In this document: positions 9,247 to 19,199 of the stretch, piece after piece
How the letters are laid out: each line of letters opens with the position of its first letter
Numbering within the stretch: the stretch's first letter is position 1
Assembly (NCBI RefSeq): GCF_000164695.2
Contig: NC_014643.1
Coordinates: 62,001-126,000, forward strand
Direction: 5' to 3'
Length of the DNA stretch: 64,000 nucleotides
Origin: Rothia dentocariosa ATCC 17931
GTDB taxonomy: Bacteria > Actinomycetota > Actinomycetes > Actinomycetales > Micrococcaceae
Notes under the pieces: model-generated
The model's database searches: none
The model's input: only the letters and a program-made list of their open reading frames with translations
Told to the model about the DNA's origin: nothing
Position numbers and translations under genes: made by a program

Positions 9247-10071
9247 TTAGTCCGGGTGTACCATAAGGGCTTCCTCGTCCACTTTTTTCTGCATCGACAC
9301 AGCAGCTACACAGGCTGCTCCCAGAACTCTCGCGCCACCCTGGTGCAAGACTCGTGATGCTTCAAACACGGTGGCACCGGTAGTCATCACATCATCGCAC
9401 ACAATGCACAGTGCCCCAGCTACACTTGCTCTGGGTGACACCCGCATCGCTCCCTCCATACGCTGGGCTCGCGCGCTAACTCCGAGCGTTTTCTGTCCTG
9501 CTGTATTCGGCCTTATTAAACGCTGGTATATGTTTTCTTTTTCTAAACTCAAGATATGATGTGTCTTCACCCGCACTTTACGTCTGTACAGAGCTACAGA
9601 ACGATTAAGCTCGTGTTCTACCTGTCGCGCAAGCAACTCAGCCGGTACGTAACCACGACGCTGCACGCTACGTTGTGATGAAGGGGCGGGTATCAATAGG
9701 ATGCGCGTTCCTGCGGGAACTTGCGCACGGTCAATAATCGTTGCCACGGCCCTGCCCAATGCGCGCGCTAGTTCGGGAACCGCATCAGTGCGGCCCGCAT
9801 TCTTCATGGAAAGGATCACATGCGCGAGTGTTTTCTCATAGATACCTGCTGCAACCGCTCCCGGTACGGGGTGCTGCAGCACAGGAGTGTGCACGGCGGA
9901 GGTTTGTTTTCTCAGTGAAGTCTCGCACCGAGTACATAAAGCCCGGCGAGTACCGGCAGCATCTAAAAGCGCCGTACCGCCTACACCGCATCCGACACAT
10001 GTTGCCGGAAAGAACAGCTCCCACACTGCGTAAAGAGCCTTTTTACCTCTCTTTCGAGGTGTTTTATCCAT
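9247..10071 (-). CDS. ComFC/GntX-like phosphoribosyltransferase
   Basis: A 274-residue ComF-family protein. An N-terminal zinc-finger-like module (CVGCGVGG...CTRCE) precedes a type I PRTase domain with the PRPP loop CDDVMTTGAT near the C-terminus. In competent bacteria ComFC aids DNA uptake and strand annealing; whether this strain is competent cannot be seen here. ATG at 10071 lies seven bases after the lpqB stop. A GTG at 10101 inside lpqB is an alternative start. The 3' end of the mtrA-mtrB-lpqB operon is its usual place. Confidence 0.85.
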   Translation of the reverse strand: MDKTPRKRGKKALYAVWELFFPATCVGCGVGGTALLDAAGTRRALCTRCETSLRKQTSAVHTPVLQHPVPGAVAAGIYEKTLAHVILSMKNAGRTDAVPELARALGRAVATIIDRAQVPAGTRILLIPAPSSQRSVQRRGYVPAELLARQVEHELNRSVALYRRKVRVKTHHILSLEKENIYQRLIRPNTAGQKTLGVSARAQRMEGAMRVSPRASVAGALCIVCDDVMTTGATVFEASRVLHQGGARVLGAACVAAVSMQKKVDEEALMVHPD

Positions 10072-10078
10072 TGCTCTT

Positions 10079-11821
10079 TTATCCTGCGTACGTAATCTCA
10101 CTCAGCGATCCGCTTATGAGTTTCCAACCGCGGTCTTCCAGAAGATAGCACTCTCCCGTATCGACATGCCCAATAATATGACCGCTGTCCCCTGCTGCAG
10201 ACATAGAGCGCAGTCCCTCCAACCGATCCAGCTTTGTCTCCTCACTGTTGAGAGAGGTTAGTTCTGCTTCCCCTGTGGTGGTGTTGACGACGGCAAGGGT
10301 CTGTTCTCCCGCCCAATCTACACAATGGGGAGATACAGAGGCGTTAACCCGCACTAATTCGGTAAAGCTACGCGGTTTGCCACTCTCATCACGTATAATC
10401 CCTGAAATAACTAGCATTGACGCATTATCTCGCGTGGTGATAAACGCGCCCCGAGTGCCGTCCCGTGAAATTTTAAGAGAGTTAAAAACGAGACCATTTT
10501 GCCAGGGAACAGAGATGTTAATGCCTTTTTCTCTTTCCTCAACGCTATCGGATGCCGGGTTAAAGGCGCGTACTGTTCCGCTATGATCGGTGGCCCATAC
10601 CCATCCATAATGGTCAATGCTGGGGCGAGATAAGTCGCGTGTTTCCCAAACTTTTGAGGAATTTGTATCGCGCACTGTATAAAGCTTTTTACGCCCCTCG
10701 CTTAAGTAAGCGTAGGTAGTGCCGTCATATCCGATAGTTGGCGCCGAAGGATCCTTAATTTTTTCCACTAGCGTGCGCTGCGAATCCCCAGCATCAAAAT
10801 CACGCTGAGTTACTAAACGGTCTTCATTAAGCGCCACAATTCTAGTATTAGACTGCGTCACCAAAGGTATTTCATGAAATCCTTCGGGCTTATCTGATGA
10901 TGAAATTTCGTGGCCGTTATAGCAGAAAACTACAGTCTCAATACCCGTAAAATTGCTGGCAAGATGCACAATCTGCTGGCGTAAACGTGCTAATTGAAGT
11001 TCATCTGTAGATTCGCCTCCAAAATCAACCTTTATCGTATGTTTTTCAGCGTCAAAGTTAGCACCATTAACTTTCATGGACTCATAAGTCGCTGAGAAGA
11101 CAGATTCCTTGAGATAATTTGCTGGTCCCATGATTAGGGTTTGAGCCAGCGTTTTAAAAATTTCATCGCTACGTGCGAACCAGCGTAAATCTGGCACCGC
11201 GTAGGTATAGCTAGGATCGTAGTAATACAGACGGTAGGATTTGAAAGAACGGTCAAATTCACTACCGTCTATCCACAACCCGTTGGGGCAGTTACGTATG
11301 CGCCACTCACCGCCCTCCTGAATCATCTCGAACGTTTCCGGAGTTGGTGCAGGAGCGTTGATAAAGGAAGTAACTAAACCTCGCTCATCCACACGAGCAG
11401 TTTGCTTAATCGAAACCTTATAAATATTATCCTCGCCACGAGTGATACGCGCGGTCTCAGAATATATACGGGTCTGAACCTCTGGAACCCATTGTTGAGC
11501 AAACTCTGTCGTTAAGTACTGGCGAGCCACTCCGTAATTATCGGAGCTATCAACACCAGCACGCAGAAAGCCTTCAATAATGCCTTCCGGAGTTCCGCCA
11601 ACCTGAGGACTCATAGCATGGATTGCAGACTTTCTATCGTCTGCATTATCCAAAGACTCTGAATACTTTTGAATACCCTTGGGATCTGGCAATCCAGAGC
11701 ATGCCTGCACCAATAAAGCAATACTTCCGACTCCGCCCAGAAGCATCGTGCGGCGTGAAAGAGTGGGCAGGGTCTCTGACAGCGTCTGTTTGTGCGAAGA
11801 GTTTTGAAATATTCTGCGCAT
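10079..11821 (-). CDS. lpqB: Lipoprotein LpqB, MtrB accessory protein
   Basis: A 580-residue lipoprotein with a type II signal peptide (SRRTMLLGGVGSIALLVQAC; the lipobox Cys is in VQAC), a GerMN-type domain in the middle and a beta-propeller-like C-terminal half. In mycobacteria and relatives LpqB binds the extracellular sensor of MtrB and modulates MtrAB output. Its ATG overlaps the mtrB stop by one base (TAATG), so it is translationally coupled. Order, length and domains all fit the family. Confidence 0.93.
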   Translation of the reverse strand: MRRIFQNSSHKQTLSETLPTLSRRTMLLGGVGSIALLVQACSGLPDPKGIQKYSESLDNADDRKSAIHAMSPQVGGTPEGIIEGFLRAGVDSSDNYGVARQYLTTEFAQQWVPEVQTRIYSETARITRGEDNIYKVSIKQTARVDERGLVTSFINAPAPTPETFEMIQEGGEWRIRNCPNGLWIDGSEFDRSFKSYRLYYYDPSYTYAVPDLRWFARSDEIFKTLAQTLIMGPANYLKESVFSATYESMKVNGANFDAEKHTIKVDFGGESTDELQLARLRQQIVHLASNFTGIETVVFCYNGHEISSSDKPEGFHEIPLVTQSNTRIVALNEDRLVTQRDFDAGDSQRTLVEKIKDPSAPTIGYDGTTYAYLSEGRKKLYTVRDTNSSKVWETRDLSRPSIDHYGWVWATDHSGTVRAFNPASDSVEEREKGINISVPWQNGLVFNSLKISRDGTRGAFITTRDNASMLVISGIIRDESGKPRSFTELVRVNASVSPHCVDWAGEQTLAVVNTTTGEAELTSLNSEETKLDRLEGLRSMSAAGDSGHIIGHVDTGECYLLEDRGWKLISGSLSEITYAG

Positions 11822-13569
11822 TATATCTGTCCTTCAGACGCATCATCTTGAGTTTCATGACGGGTTTTACGCAATGATGTCGAAAGAGTATCGCCCGCAA
11901 GAGCGCTGTGAGCATATGCCTCTGGCTCAGGTTCTCCGGTAATCAAGACCGGGGAAGGACCGAGCTCTCCCCCCTGAACAAGCGGCAAGTTCATCGTGAA
12001 GCAGGCGCCTTTTCCTTTTATGCCCCAAGCCTCAATACGCCCACCGTGCAAACGTACATCCTCGGCGGTAATAGACAAGCCCAACTCAGTACCCCCTAGA
12101 GTACGTTTGCGTGAGGTATCTGCACACCAGAAGCGGTTGAAGACCTGTGCTGCTTCCTCCTCACTCAAACCGATGCCATGATCGCGTACCGCCACACCCA
12201 AGTTTGTTGCATTCGTGGCGATGTAAATATCGACGGGCTTGGATTCACCATGCTCAATAGCGTTAAAGAGGAGGTTACGCAAAACACGTTCAATACGAAC
12301 CCTATCGATATCAATATCAATATGCGCCTGCTCAGAATGCACAATAAGCCTGGTCCCGGTACGTTCCAGATGCGGAATAACCTCGACCAAAACATCGTTA
12401 AGAACACTCATAAAGTCTTCAGCGTCGATGTTCAAAACGGCGCTGCCTGCATCAAAACGCGAAATCTCCAGAAGGTCAGAAAGCAAGGCTTGGAAGCGAT
12501 CCACCTGGTTATGCATAAGCTCCACACTGCGCGACTGCACAGGATTGAGGGTGTCACGCGAGTCATAAAGGAGTTCGCTGCTCAGACGTACCGTCGACAA
12601 CGGTGTACGCAGCTCATGCGACACGTCCGAGACGAATCGCTGCTGCAGCGTCGATAGTCTCTCCAGCTGTGTAATCTGATCCTGCAGGCTATCCGCCATT
12701 TTGTTAAAGGAAATTCCTAATCGCGCAGCCTGATGTTTACCACGAATGTTAACGCGGCGGTTTAGGTCACCGGCAGCAAGTTTCTCTGCTGTAATAGCGG
12801 TCGAAGTGATCGGGCGTACCACTAAGCGAGTGACAAACCACACAATTGAAAGTACTAGAATCAGCAACACTGTGAATCCAGTACTTAACACAACATTGAT
12901 ATACGTAATGGTCGATTCAGACTCGCTTAAGTCGTACACCATAAACAGCCCATAATTGGGGTTCTGAGGAATGGATACACTCGTTCCAATAATCAAGGCC
13001 GGGTAAGGCTCACCATTGGATTTTCCAGGTTCTGAAAGCGTCGTTTTCTCCCAAAAAACACCGGGAGAATCCCGCACAGTATCTTTAAAATCTGTGGGTA
13101 TTACTGAGGCATCTAGAGGCGCGTTATCGCTACTCTGCTCAGGAATAAACCCCTTCTTCGATTGCTGATCCAAGGACACTAAAACCCAGCGCCTCTGAGT
13201 ATCGCCGCCAGCGTCAAGAACCGTGAGGTTGTGTTTAACAGTACGTCGAACTTCGCTGTCTTCACGCGCACTAATAGGATCCAACACTCTCTGTACAGTC
13301 TCAAATCCCTTACTAGTTTCTTCTAACGCCTGGTTCTTTTTATTCTCAAAAAGCGATGTTGCAATCTGGTTAGACAGCGAGGTTCCTACCGCAATAAAAG
13401 CAATAAGCATCATGATGCCCGCGCTGGTCACGGACCGAAATTGCAGAGAATGAACCCACAACCGGTGAATTGCGCGGAATGGGTTGAGGGTTCGCTTTTT
13501 CCGGGGCTTAGACTTAGCGTCCAAGTCCCGACTATCGGAGGCTCCAGAGGTTGCGTCAGGTGTGGGCAT
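11821..13569 (-). CDS. mtrB: Sensor histidine kinase MtrB
   Basis: A 582-residue membrane kinase with a first transmembrane helix near residue 50, an extracytoplasmic sensor, a second helix (VLLILVLSIVWFVTRLVV), a HAMP domain, the HisKA H-box SDVSHELRTPLSTVRLS, and HATPase boxes NLLFNAIEHG and DHGIGLSEEEA. It phosphorylates MtrA and controls cell division and wall metabolism. ATG 13569 is used; TTG 13575, five bases after GGAAAG, is an alternative. It sits 54 bases after mtrA and is coupled to lpqB. Confidence 0.93.
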   Translation of the reverse strand: MPTPDATSGASDSRDLDAKSKPRKKRTLNPFRAIHRLWVHSLQFRSVTSAGIMMLIAFIAVGTSLSNQIATSLFENKKNQALEETSKGFETVQRVLDPISAREDSEVRRTVKHNLTVLDAGGDTQRRWVLVSLDQQSKKGFIPEQSSDNAPLDASVIPTDFKDTVRDSPGVFWEKTTLSEPGKSNGEPYPALIIGTSVSIPQNPNYGLFMVYDLSESESTITYINVVLSTGFTVLLILVLSIVWFVTRLVVRPITSTAITAEKLAAGDLNRRVNIRGKHQAARLGISFNKMADSLQDQITQLERLSTLQQRFVSDVSHELRTPLSTVRLSSELLYDSRDTLNPVQSRSVELMHNQVDRFQALLSDLLEISRFDAGSAVLNIDAEDFMSVLNDVLVEVIPHLERTGTRLIVHSEQAHIDIDIDRVRIERVLRNLLFNAIEHGESKPVDIYIATNATNLGVAVRDHGIGLSEEEAAQVFNRFWCADTSRKRTLGGTELGLSITAEDVRLHGGRIEAWGIKGKGACFTMNLPLVQGGELGPSPVLITGEPEPEAYAHSALAGDTLSTSLRKTRHETQDDASEGQI

Positions 13570-13623
13570 AGGCAAAGTTACTTTCCAGACATGAAGATGC
13601 GCATAGCGGACTGAAATATCACG

Positions 13624-14319
13624 TTAGGCGGCACCTCCAACGTTCTCTAGGGGTACTTTATATCCGACGCCGCGCACCGTTTGGATAACCTGTTCGGCAC
13701 CAATATCCGTAAACTTCGCGCGAAGACGCTGCACGTGAACGTTTACCAAAGAATCGCTCACATCGCTGTAGCCCCAAACAGTCTCTAACAGCTCTTGACG
13801 GCTCATAGCCTGCCCCGGACGGCGAACCAAAGCTGCAAGAAGGTCGAATTCCAAAGGTGTCATAGGCACTTCAACACCTTTATACTTGAGGGTTCGGCCA
13901 TCCATATCCATGATGGTATCTCCCACCCGCACCACCAACTGGCGGCTCTCACGCGGGCGCAAACGAGCACGGATACGAGCCATAAGCTCAAGATGTTTAA
14001 AGGGCTTTGCGATGTAATCGTCAGCGCCAGCTTCCAGCCCTTTTACCACATCTTCAGTATCGCTTTTAGCAGTCAGCATGATAATAGGCACATTAGATGA
14101 CGAACGGATCTGCTCACAGACTTCGATACCGCTCTTCCCCGGAAGCATGAGGTCCAGCAATACCAAATCTGGTGAATGCCGCATAAACGTCTCAAAGGCG
14201 CGAGAGCCGTTTTCGCAAAAAACTGCGTTATATCCCTCCTGTGCCAGGACAATGCCGATCATTTCTGCAAGAGCGTCATCATCATCAACGACCAGGACGG
14301 TCGAGGTGGTGGTGGTCAT
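13624..14319 (-). CDS. mtrA: Response regulator MtrA
   Basis: A 231-residue OmpR-family regulator. The receiver domain carries the acidic cluster DDDD at 12-15, the phospho-acceptor Asp56 (LVLLDLMLPGKSG) and the conserved MLTAKSD lysine. The C-terminal winged helix ends VIQTVRGVGYKVP. It is an essential actinobacterial regulator of wall hydrolases, division and osmotic response. ATG has GAGGAGA at five bases. A consensus -10 lies just upstream, so it can be transcribed independently of the gene in front. Confidence 0.96.
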   Translation of the reverse strand: MTTTTSTVLVVDDDDALAEMIGIVLAQEGYNAVFCENGSRAFETFMRHSPDLVLLDLMLPGKSGIEVCEQIRSSSNVPIIMLTAKSDTEDVVKGLEAGADDYIAKPFKHLELMARIRARLRPRESRQLVVRVGDTIMDMDGRTLKYKGVEVPMTPLEFDLLAALVRRPGQAMSRQELLETVWGYSDVSDSLVNVHVQRLRAKFTDIGAEQVIQTVRGVGYKVPLENVGGAA

Positions 14320-14346
14320 GGCGTCTCTCCTCTATATTATTCGGTG

Positions 14347-14352
14347 ATTATA
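14347..14352 (-). promoter_or_regulatory. Consensus -10 box upstream of mtrA
   Basis: Minus-strand TATAAT lies about 28 bases before the mtrA start, inside the 37-base gap after the MetE-like gene. No good TTGACA-like -35 is evident, so this is a likely but unproven mtrA promoter. Confidence 0.5.
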
Positions 14353-14356
14353 GTAA

Positions 14357-15616
14357 TTATCCTAAGCCCTCAGCCGCCATTTCTGCGACTATTCGCGCAT
14401 ACTCTGTGGTTCTCGCCATCTGAAGTGTGGCCTCATGCGGGTTTATATGTGTAGTATTTGCACGATGTGTTAGCCCAACCGAACGTATCTCGGTTTTCTG
14501 TAGTCCAACATCATTCCACAGTCTCCACAATCTCTGTGCTTGCTGCGGTATAGCATCCGAATCTACGATGGGCAGCCAAAGCCTTGCTCCGGATTCTAGT
14601 ACGGCTGCCGCTATTTCCCAGCGATGCGGGTCGCTAAGAGGCTGTGCCTGAATCAGATTCTGGCTTGCCTCGTCCGGGTCAAAAAGCAGTTCGGCAGGAT
14701 TATCTGCCGTTGAAAACGTACGGGCTATAGCGCAAGCATCTGCCACAGAGCTGAGGTTCGACGTGCGATCATCAGGATACGTCAAGGGAACCTTGGTGAG
14801 GTTCAGCATAGGCGTTATGGTAAGTTCGGTAAAAGTATTGGCGCAGATACGGTAACTTTCGTAGATTTCGCTAACCGGTACCGCTGGGATAGTGCGAAAA
14901 CCACTCACCGTAGGGATAGTACCCGAAATAATGCGCCCAAGTTCCGGCTCGTCCAGTTGTACCGTAAGACGGGCTTCGGGCTGGTTGAGGGCTTGACGGA
15001 TAAGAGAGATGCTCTCCCCTAGCCCTTCTAGAAAGGCATCCCGTATATCGCGTGCCGCCCCCGCATCACTGATGGCGCGCTCGCCATTAGGCGCATAGAC
15101 CCGCGCAGCAAGGGTGTATGGTCCGCACAGCTGAATTTTGAAACTGGGCGCAGCATCCTCAGGCACTGAAGCTCCAGAAGACTCACCGCCTACGACATCG
15201 GCGAGTGCGTTAATATCTGAGACATAACAGGATCGCGCACGCGCACTTTCGCGGGTACCGCCGCCTCTAGCATGAACTAATCGCCATCCATAGGATGCGC
15301 CTTCAAGTTCCATTCCAGAGAGCGTGGCAATGGTGCGAGCAAGAGTAGTGCTCTGCCAGCCACGCTCTGGAAGCTCCGGTAGGAATGGAAGATGCGGATG
15401 CCCCAACTCACCACGCACACGATGCAGGGCATCTATTATCTGCGTGCCGGGGAATTCGCCTAGTCCGCTGGCTCGTACCGCAACGGTATCGCGCTCAGCA
15501 AGCTCGGTAGCGAACTCACGTTCGGGTGCACGATAATCACCCGGTAGCAGCAGGCGCTCGGGCACATACTGTTTTCGGGTGTTTTCGTCCGCAAATCTGG
15601 TAGAGAACGAGGTCAT
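14357..15616 (-). CDS. MetE C-terminal-like protein (cobalamin-independent methionine synthase family)
   Basis: A 419-residue protein resembling the catalytic TIM-barrel half of MetE, like the actinobacterial Rv3015c group. Motifs include ATELAERDTVAVRASGLGEF, PSFKIQLCGPYTLAARVY and LTVQLDEPELGRI. MetE binds zinc through H-x-C plus Glu and Cys; I find no H-x-C anywhere in this protein, and the expected place reads TITPMLNLTKVP. Methionine synthesis is therefore doubtful. ATG 15616 lacks a Shine-Dalgarno sequence but has TAGCGT seven bases upstream. It follows chorismate mutase by 17 bases. Confidence 0.7.
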   Translation of the reverse strand: MTSFSTRFADENTRKQYVPERLLLPGDYRAPEREFATELAERDTVAVRASGLGEFPGTQIIDALHRVRGELGHPHLPFLPELPERGWQSTTLARTIATLSGMELEGASYGWRLVHARGGGTRESARARSCYVSDINALADVVGGESSGASVPEDAAPSFKIQLCGPYTLAARVYAPNGERAISDAGAARDIRDAFLEGLGESISLIRQALNQPEARLTVQLDEPELGRIISGTIPTVSGFRTIPAVPVSEIYESYRICANTFTELTITPMLNLTKVPLTYPDDRTSNLSSVADACAIARTFSTADNPAELLFDPDEASQNLIQAQPLSDPHRWEIAAAVLESGARLWLPIVDSDAIPQQAQRLWRLWNDVGLQKTEIRSVGLTHRANTTHINPHEATLQMARTTEYARIVAEMAAEGLG

Positions 15617-15633
15617 CAAATCTACGCTAGCAT

Positions 15634-16023
15634 CTAATCCGTCTGACGGTCGAGAGAATCATCGTTTTGAGCCAGCTCGTCCTTATGCGCGTGCGCTATT
15701 TTTTCGTGGTGTCGAATAACCTCGGAAATAATGAAGTTCAAAAATTTCTCCGCAAATTCGGGATCGAGACTAGACTCTTTCGCCATAGCCCTCAGACGAG
15801 CTATCTGGGCTTCTTCTCTTCCTGGATCACCCGCAGGCAGGTTATGCTGTGCTTTAAGAACCCCAACGCGCTGGGTGGCTCGAAAACGCTCCGCAAGAAT
15901 ATGAACCAACGCGGCATCGAAGTTATCAATAGAGCGCCGCATCGCGAAGAGTTCTTCGTAAACCTCGGCGGAAACTTCGTCTCCCATGGAGGTGGCACGC
16001 GGATCAAATTCTTGCTGGGTCAT
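15634..16023 (-). CDS. Chorismate mutase, AroQ type
   Basis: A 129-residue all-helical AroQ-class chorismate mutase that converts chorismate to prephenate for Phe/Tyr synthesis. Diagnostic residues are in MRRSIDNFDAALVHILAERF (Arg and Asp of helix 1) and RVGVLKAQHNLPAGDPGRE (Lys of the active site). The C-terminal helix includes FLNFIISEVIRHHEKIA. It lacks a signal peptide, so it is the cytoplasmic form, similar to Rv0948c. It lies in a minus-strand run with mnmA upstream. Confidence 0.88.
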   Translation of the reverse strand: MTQQEFDPRATSMGDEVSAEVYEELFAMRRSIDNFDAALVHILAERFRATQRVGVLKAQHNLPAGDPGREEAQIARLRAMAKESSLDPEFAEKFLNFIISEVIRHHEKIAHAHKDELAQNDDSLDRQTD

Positions 16024-16051
16024 TATAGGTCCTTAAGGGTTACGAGCATTA

Positions 16052-17263
16052 TTACACTGCTGCGTTTTCACGAAGATCATCAAGGTCTTCACGAGCAAGT
16101 GAGTAAGCACGGGCTATGGTGGACTGTCCTAAAACTCGTGTGCCCTGGTAAAGCACCATAGTTTGCCCGGGTGCCACGCCAAAGAGCCCATCGTGCAGAC
16201 GCACCACAGTCTCTACACGAAGTTTTCCGGGGGTTTCGGCATCGGTATCTTCTGCCCATTCAAGATGCGCGGTACCGCGTACCGGGTCTGCATGTGCACG
16301 CACTTGAGCGGTAACATCAAAGGTCTCGCTGCGCACGCCGAGTTTTGGTTCCTGAGCAAGAAAATGTTCTGCTTCCGGAACAGGAATTCCAGCCCAGGTG
16401 GCCCGAATTCCGCGGATTTCGTCGATAGAAAGTAACTCACGAGAACCGACAATAACTTCATTCGTTTTTGGTCGGATTTCGAGAACAAAGCGGGGTTTCC
16501 CATCAGGCGCCGGAGTGCCTAAGGCTAGCCCCTTACGCTGCCCAACAGTAAATCCTTGAGCCCCAGGGTGTTCCCCCACCACATTGCCGGAGGTGTCTTT
16601 AATCATGCCAGGGCGCATTTGAATGTGCTCGCCTAGCCAGGCACGGGTATCACCCTCGGGAATAAAGCAAATATCGTAAGAGTCCGGTTTCTTGGCAACC
16701 GAAAAACCACGCCGTTCAGCCTCCGCACGAACCTCTGCCTTCGAGGGCGTGGTTGCTAGGGGGAACCAGGCGTGTTTGAGCTGTTCGTGGGTAAGGACGC
16801 CCAGCACATAGGACTGATCTTTTGCCCAGTCTGCGGCTCGATGCAGTTCTCGGTTACCGTCGTCGTTGGTGATAACGCGGGCGTAATGACCGGTAACTAC
16901 CGCATCAAACCCTAGGGAGACGGCACGTTCCAAAAGCGCGGCAAATTTGATTTTCTCGTTACAGCGCATGCAGGGGTTGGGGGTTCGTCCCGCTTCGTAT
17001 TCGGCGATAAAATCATCAACTACATCTTCCTTGAAACGCTCCGAGAAGTCCCATACGAAGAAGGGTATGCCCAACTGGGCGCATACGCGGCGCGCATCCA
17101 TAGAATCTTCAAGGGTGCAGCACCCACGAGAACCGGTGCGGAGCGTTCCGGGCATACGAGAAAGCGCCAAATGCACGCCCACTACCTCATGCCCCGCCTC
17201 AACGGCACGGGCGGCAGCAACAGCTGAATCGACGCCGCCACTCATAGCAGCCAAAATCTTCAC
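16052..17263 (-). CDS. mnmA: tRNA-specific 2-thiouridylase MnmA
   Basis: A 403-residue MnmA/TrmU that makes s2U34 in tRNA for Lys, Glu and Gln. The PP-loop [13 protein letters not shown] is at residues 8-20, the catalytic Cys is in [12 protein letters not shown], and the second active Cys is in [15 protein letters not shown] start has AAGGAAA just upstream. The sulfur donor, a cysteine desulfurase, is encoded immediately upstream on the same strand, which fits a sulfur-relay pair. Confidence 0.96.
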   Translation of the reverse strand: MKILAAMSGGVDSAVAAARAVEAGHEVVGVHLALSRMPGTLRTGSRGCCTLEDSMDARRVCAQLGIPFFVWDFSERFKEDVVDDFIAEYEAGRTPNPCMRCNEKIKFAALLERAVSLGFDAVVTGHYARVITNDDGNRELHRAADWAKDQSYVLGVLTHEQLKHAWFPLATTPSKAEVRAEAERRGFSVAKKPDSYDICFIPEGDTRAWLGEHIQMRPGMIKDTSGNVVGEHPGAQGFTVGQRKGLALGTPAPDGKPRFVLEIRPKTNEVIVGSRELLSIDEIRGIRATWAGIPVPEAEHFLAQEPKLGVRSETFDVTAQVRAHADPVRGTAHLEWAEDTDAETPGKLRVETVVRLHDGLFGVAPGQTMVLYQGTRVLGQSTIARAYSLAREDLDDLRENAAV

Positions 17264-17360
17264 AGAGTTTCCTTATAAACGTTGGGTACGGTTTCGTGGT
17301 GAGAATAAATGTGAGGTTCTATTGTACGCTTCTTATTGCATGTGCGCAGGTTCGCCGCAA

Positions 17361-18590
17361 TTATCCGCCGTACCAGCGTTGAGCGTCAGGCAGATGTGAG
17401 GAAAGACCCGCTTTTGCTGCCTGTGCATAGGCTTCAGGCAGGGCCGCGAGCAACCGAGCAATATCTTCGCCGGTGCTGGAATGCCCAAGAGTAAATCGTT
17501 GCGCACTGCGGGCGGTGTCTTCGTCCAGCCCCATGGCGAGAAGCACATGGGATGGTCTTGTTACTCCCGCGTTACAGGCCGAACCGGTTGAGGTTTGAAT
17601 CCCCTGCATGTCGAGCAGAAAGAGGATGGTGTCTCCTTCTGCGCCTTCAAAAGTAAAATGAGCATTCGCAGGCAGCCTTTTTTCACCAGGAAAGGCCTCA
17701 GTCGTTGGGTCGATGCCGCTCAGGTGAGCTTGTGGAATAACCGCCTGTACCGCCGCTATTAGCTCATTGCGAAGTGCTGCAATACGGATGGATTCTTCTT
17801 CAAGATGCTCAATCACATGCGCGGCGGCCTCAGCAAATCCCGCGATCGCGGGGGCATCTATAGTGCCGGAACGCACGGAACGCTCTTGCCCGCCCCCGTG
17901 CAAAACCGGGGTGAGCTGCGCTGTTCGTGTGGCGATAAGCGCACCGATGCCCATGGGACCGCCAATTTTATGCCCGGAAATCGCCATCGTATCAACCCCG
18001 CTGTCGCGGAAGTTAACGGGTACCGCACCGAAAGCCTGCACCGCATCCGTATGCATGGGAATACCGTATTCAGAGGCTATGGCGGCAATATCTTGAATGG
18101 GCTGTACAGTGCCAACTTCATTATTTGCCCACATAACGGTAACTAACGCAACATCCGCAGGGTTCTGGGCTATCAGTTCCCGCACGTTTTCGGGGTCTAC
18201 CAGCCCTTGCGAATCCACCGGAATCCAGTCGATAATCGCGCCCTCGGTCTTCTGCAGCCATTCGCAGGTTTCTTCCACCGCATGATGCTCAATACTTGAT
18301 ACTAGGATGCGCCGTCGCACCGGGTCTGCTTCCCTGCGTTTCCAGTACATCCCCTTAACCGCAAGGTTGTCTGCCTCTGTTCCTCCAGAAGTAAAAATAA
18401 CCTCGGCGGCATCGCATCCTACAGCTCGGGCGATACGTTCGCGGGCATATTCAACGGTGGCACGGGCATCGCGTCCGGTAGCGTGCAGCGAGGAGGGGTT
18501 ACCGCCCGCACGCATCTGCTGTACCATTGCGTCTATAGCAATTGGCAGGACATCGGTAGTCGCTGCGTGATCTAGGTAGACCCGGTTCAC
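17361..18590 (-). CDS. Cysteine desulfurase (IscS/NifS-like)
   Basis: A 409-residue PLP enzyme that takes sulfur from cysteine. VYLDHAATT opens the protein, SGHKIGGPMGIGAL carries the PLP lysine, and STGSACNAG carries the persulfide cysteine in the IscS-type loop. The GTG start has GGAGG five bases upstream. It lies about 100 bases before mnmA, so it probably supplies sulfur for tRNA thiolation. No iscU or other Fe-S assembly genes are adjacent, arguing for a tRNA-dedicated role. Confidence 0.93.
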   Translation of the reverse strand: MNRVYLDHAATTDVLPIAIDAMVQQMRAGGNPSSLHATGRDARATVEYARERIARAVGCDAAEVIFTSGGTEADNLAVKGMYWKRREADPVRRRILVSSIEHHAVEETCEWLQKTEGAIIDWIPVDSQGLVDPENVRELIAQNPADVALVTVMWANNEVGTVQPIQDIAAIASEYGIPMHTDAVQAFGAVPVNFRDSGVDTMAISGHKIGGPMGIGALIATRTAQLTPVLHGGGQERSVRSGTIDAPAIAGFAEAAAHVIEHLEEESIRIAALRNELIAAVQAVIPQAHLSGIDPTTEAFPGEKRLPANAHFTFEGAEGDTILFLLDMQGIQTSTGSACNAGVTRPSHVLLAMGLDEDTARSAQRFTLGHSSTGEDIARLLAALPEAYAQAAKAGLSSHLPDAQRWYGG

Positions 18591-18706
18591 TATTTCCTCC
18601 TCTGGCGTATTGCCCTTATTCTATCGTTGTTCCTCGAACTTTCGGGAGGAATTCGTCATAAATGCGCCGCAGGCTAAACCTGCGAAGAGTCACGTTCGGT
18701 GGAAAC

Positions 18707-19195
18707 ATGCGCGGTACACTGGGGTACGTGTTCAAGATTCTTTTCTATACCCCCGAAATTCCGGGGAATACGGGTAACGCCATTCGTCTGGCCGCAGTAA
18801 CCGGGGCTGAACTTCACCTCGTCGAGCCTCTAGGATTCAATTTTGAAGATGCGCATCTGCGCCGTGCCGGGCTGGATTATCACGATCTTGCGGTCGTAAC
18901 GGTTCATAAGACCCTGCAGGATGCTTGGAAAGCCATGATGCCTGCGCGTGTTTTCGCCTTTACCACCACGGCAGCAACCTCGTATGCGGATCTTGAATAT
19001 CGTGATGGCGATGTGCTTATGTTTGGTCCGGAGTCCGTGGGCTTACCAGCCGATGTACAGCAGGATGAGCATATTACAGAACGCGTAAAAATCCCCATGA
19101 TTCCTGGGCGCCGCTCTCTTAATCTAGCGAACTCCGCGTCCATCGCAATTTTTGAGGCATGGCGCCAACACGGATTCACGGGAGGAAAGATTTAG
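18707..19195 (+). CDS. trmL: tRNA (cytidine/uridine-34 2'-O)-methyltransferase TrmL
   Basis: A SPOUT methyltransferase of 162 residues (155 if GTG 18728 is the start). It has the family signature FYTPEIPGNTGNAIRLAA, then LMFGPESVGLP and the SAM-knot motif IPMIPGRRSLNLANSASIAI. It methylates the 2'-OH of the wobble base in certain leucine tRNAs. ATG 18707 has GGTGGA seven bases upstream; GTG 18728 matches the usual N-terminus better. It is divergent from the cysteine desulfurase, and the UDG-like gene starts four bases after its stop. Confidence 0.9.
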   Translation: MRGTLGYVFKILFYTPEIPGNTGNAIRLAAVTGAELHLVEPLGFNFEDAHLRRAGLDYHDLAVVTVHKTLQDAWKAMMPARVFAFTTTAATSYADLEYRDGDVLMFGPESVGLPADVQQDEHITERVKIPMIPGRRSLNLANSASIAIFEAWRQHGFTGGKI

Positions 19196-19199
19196 TTGT

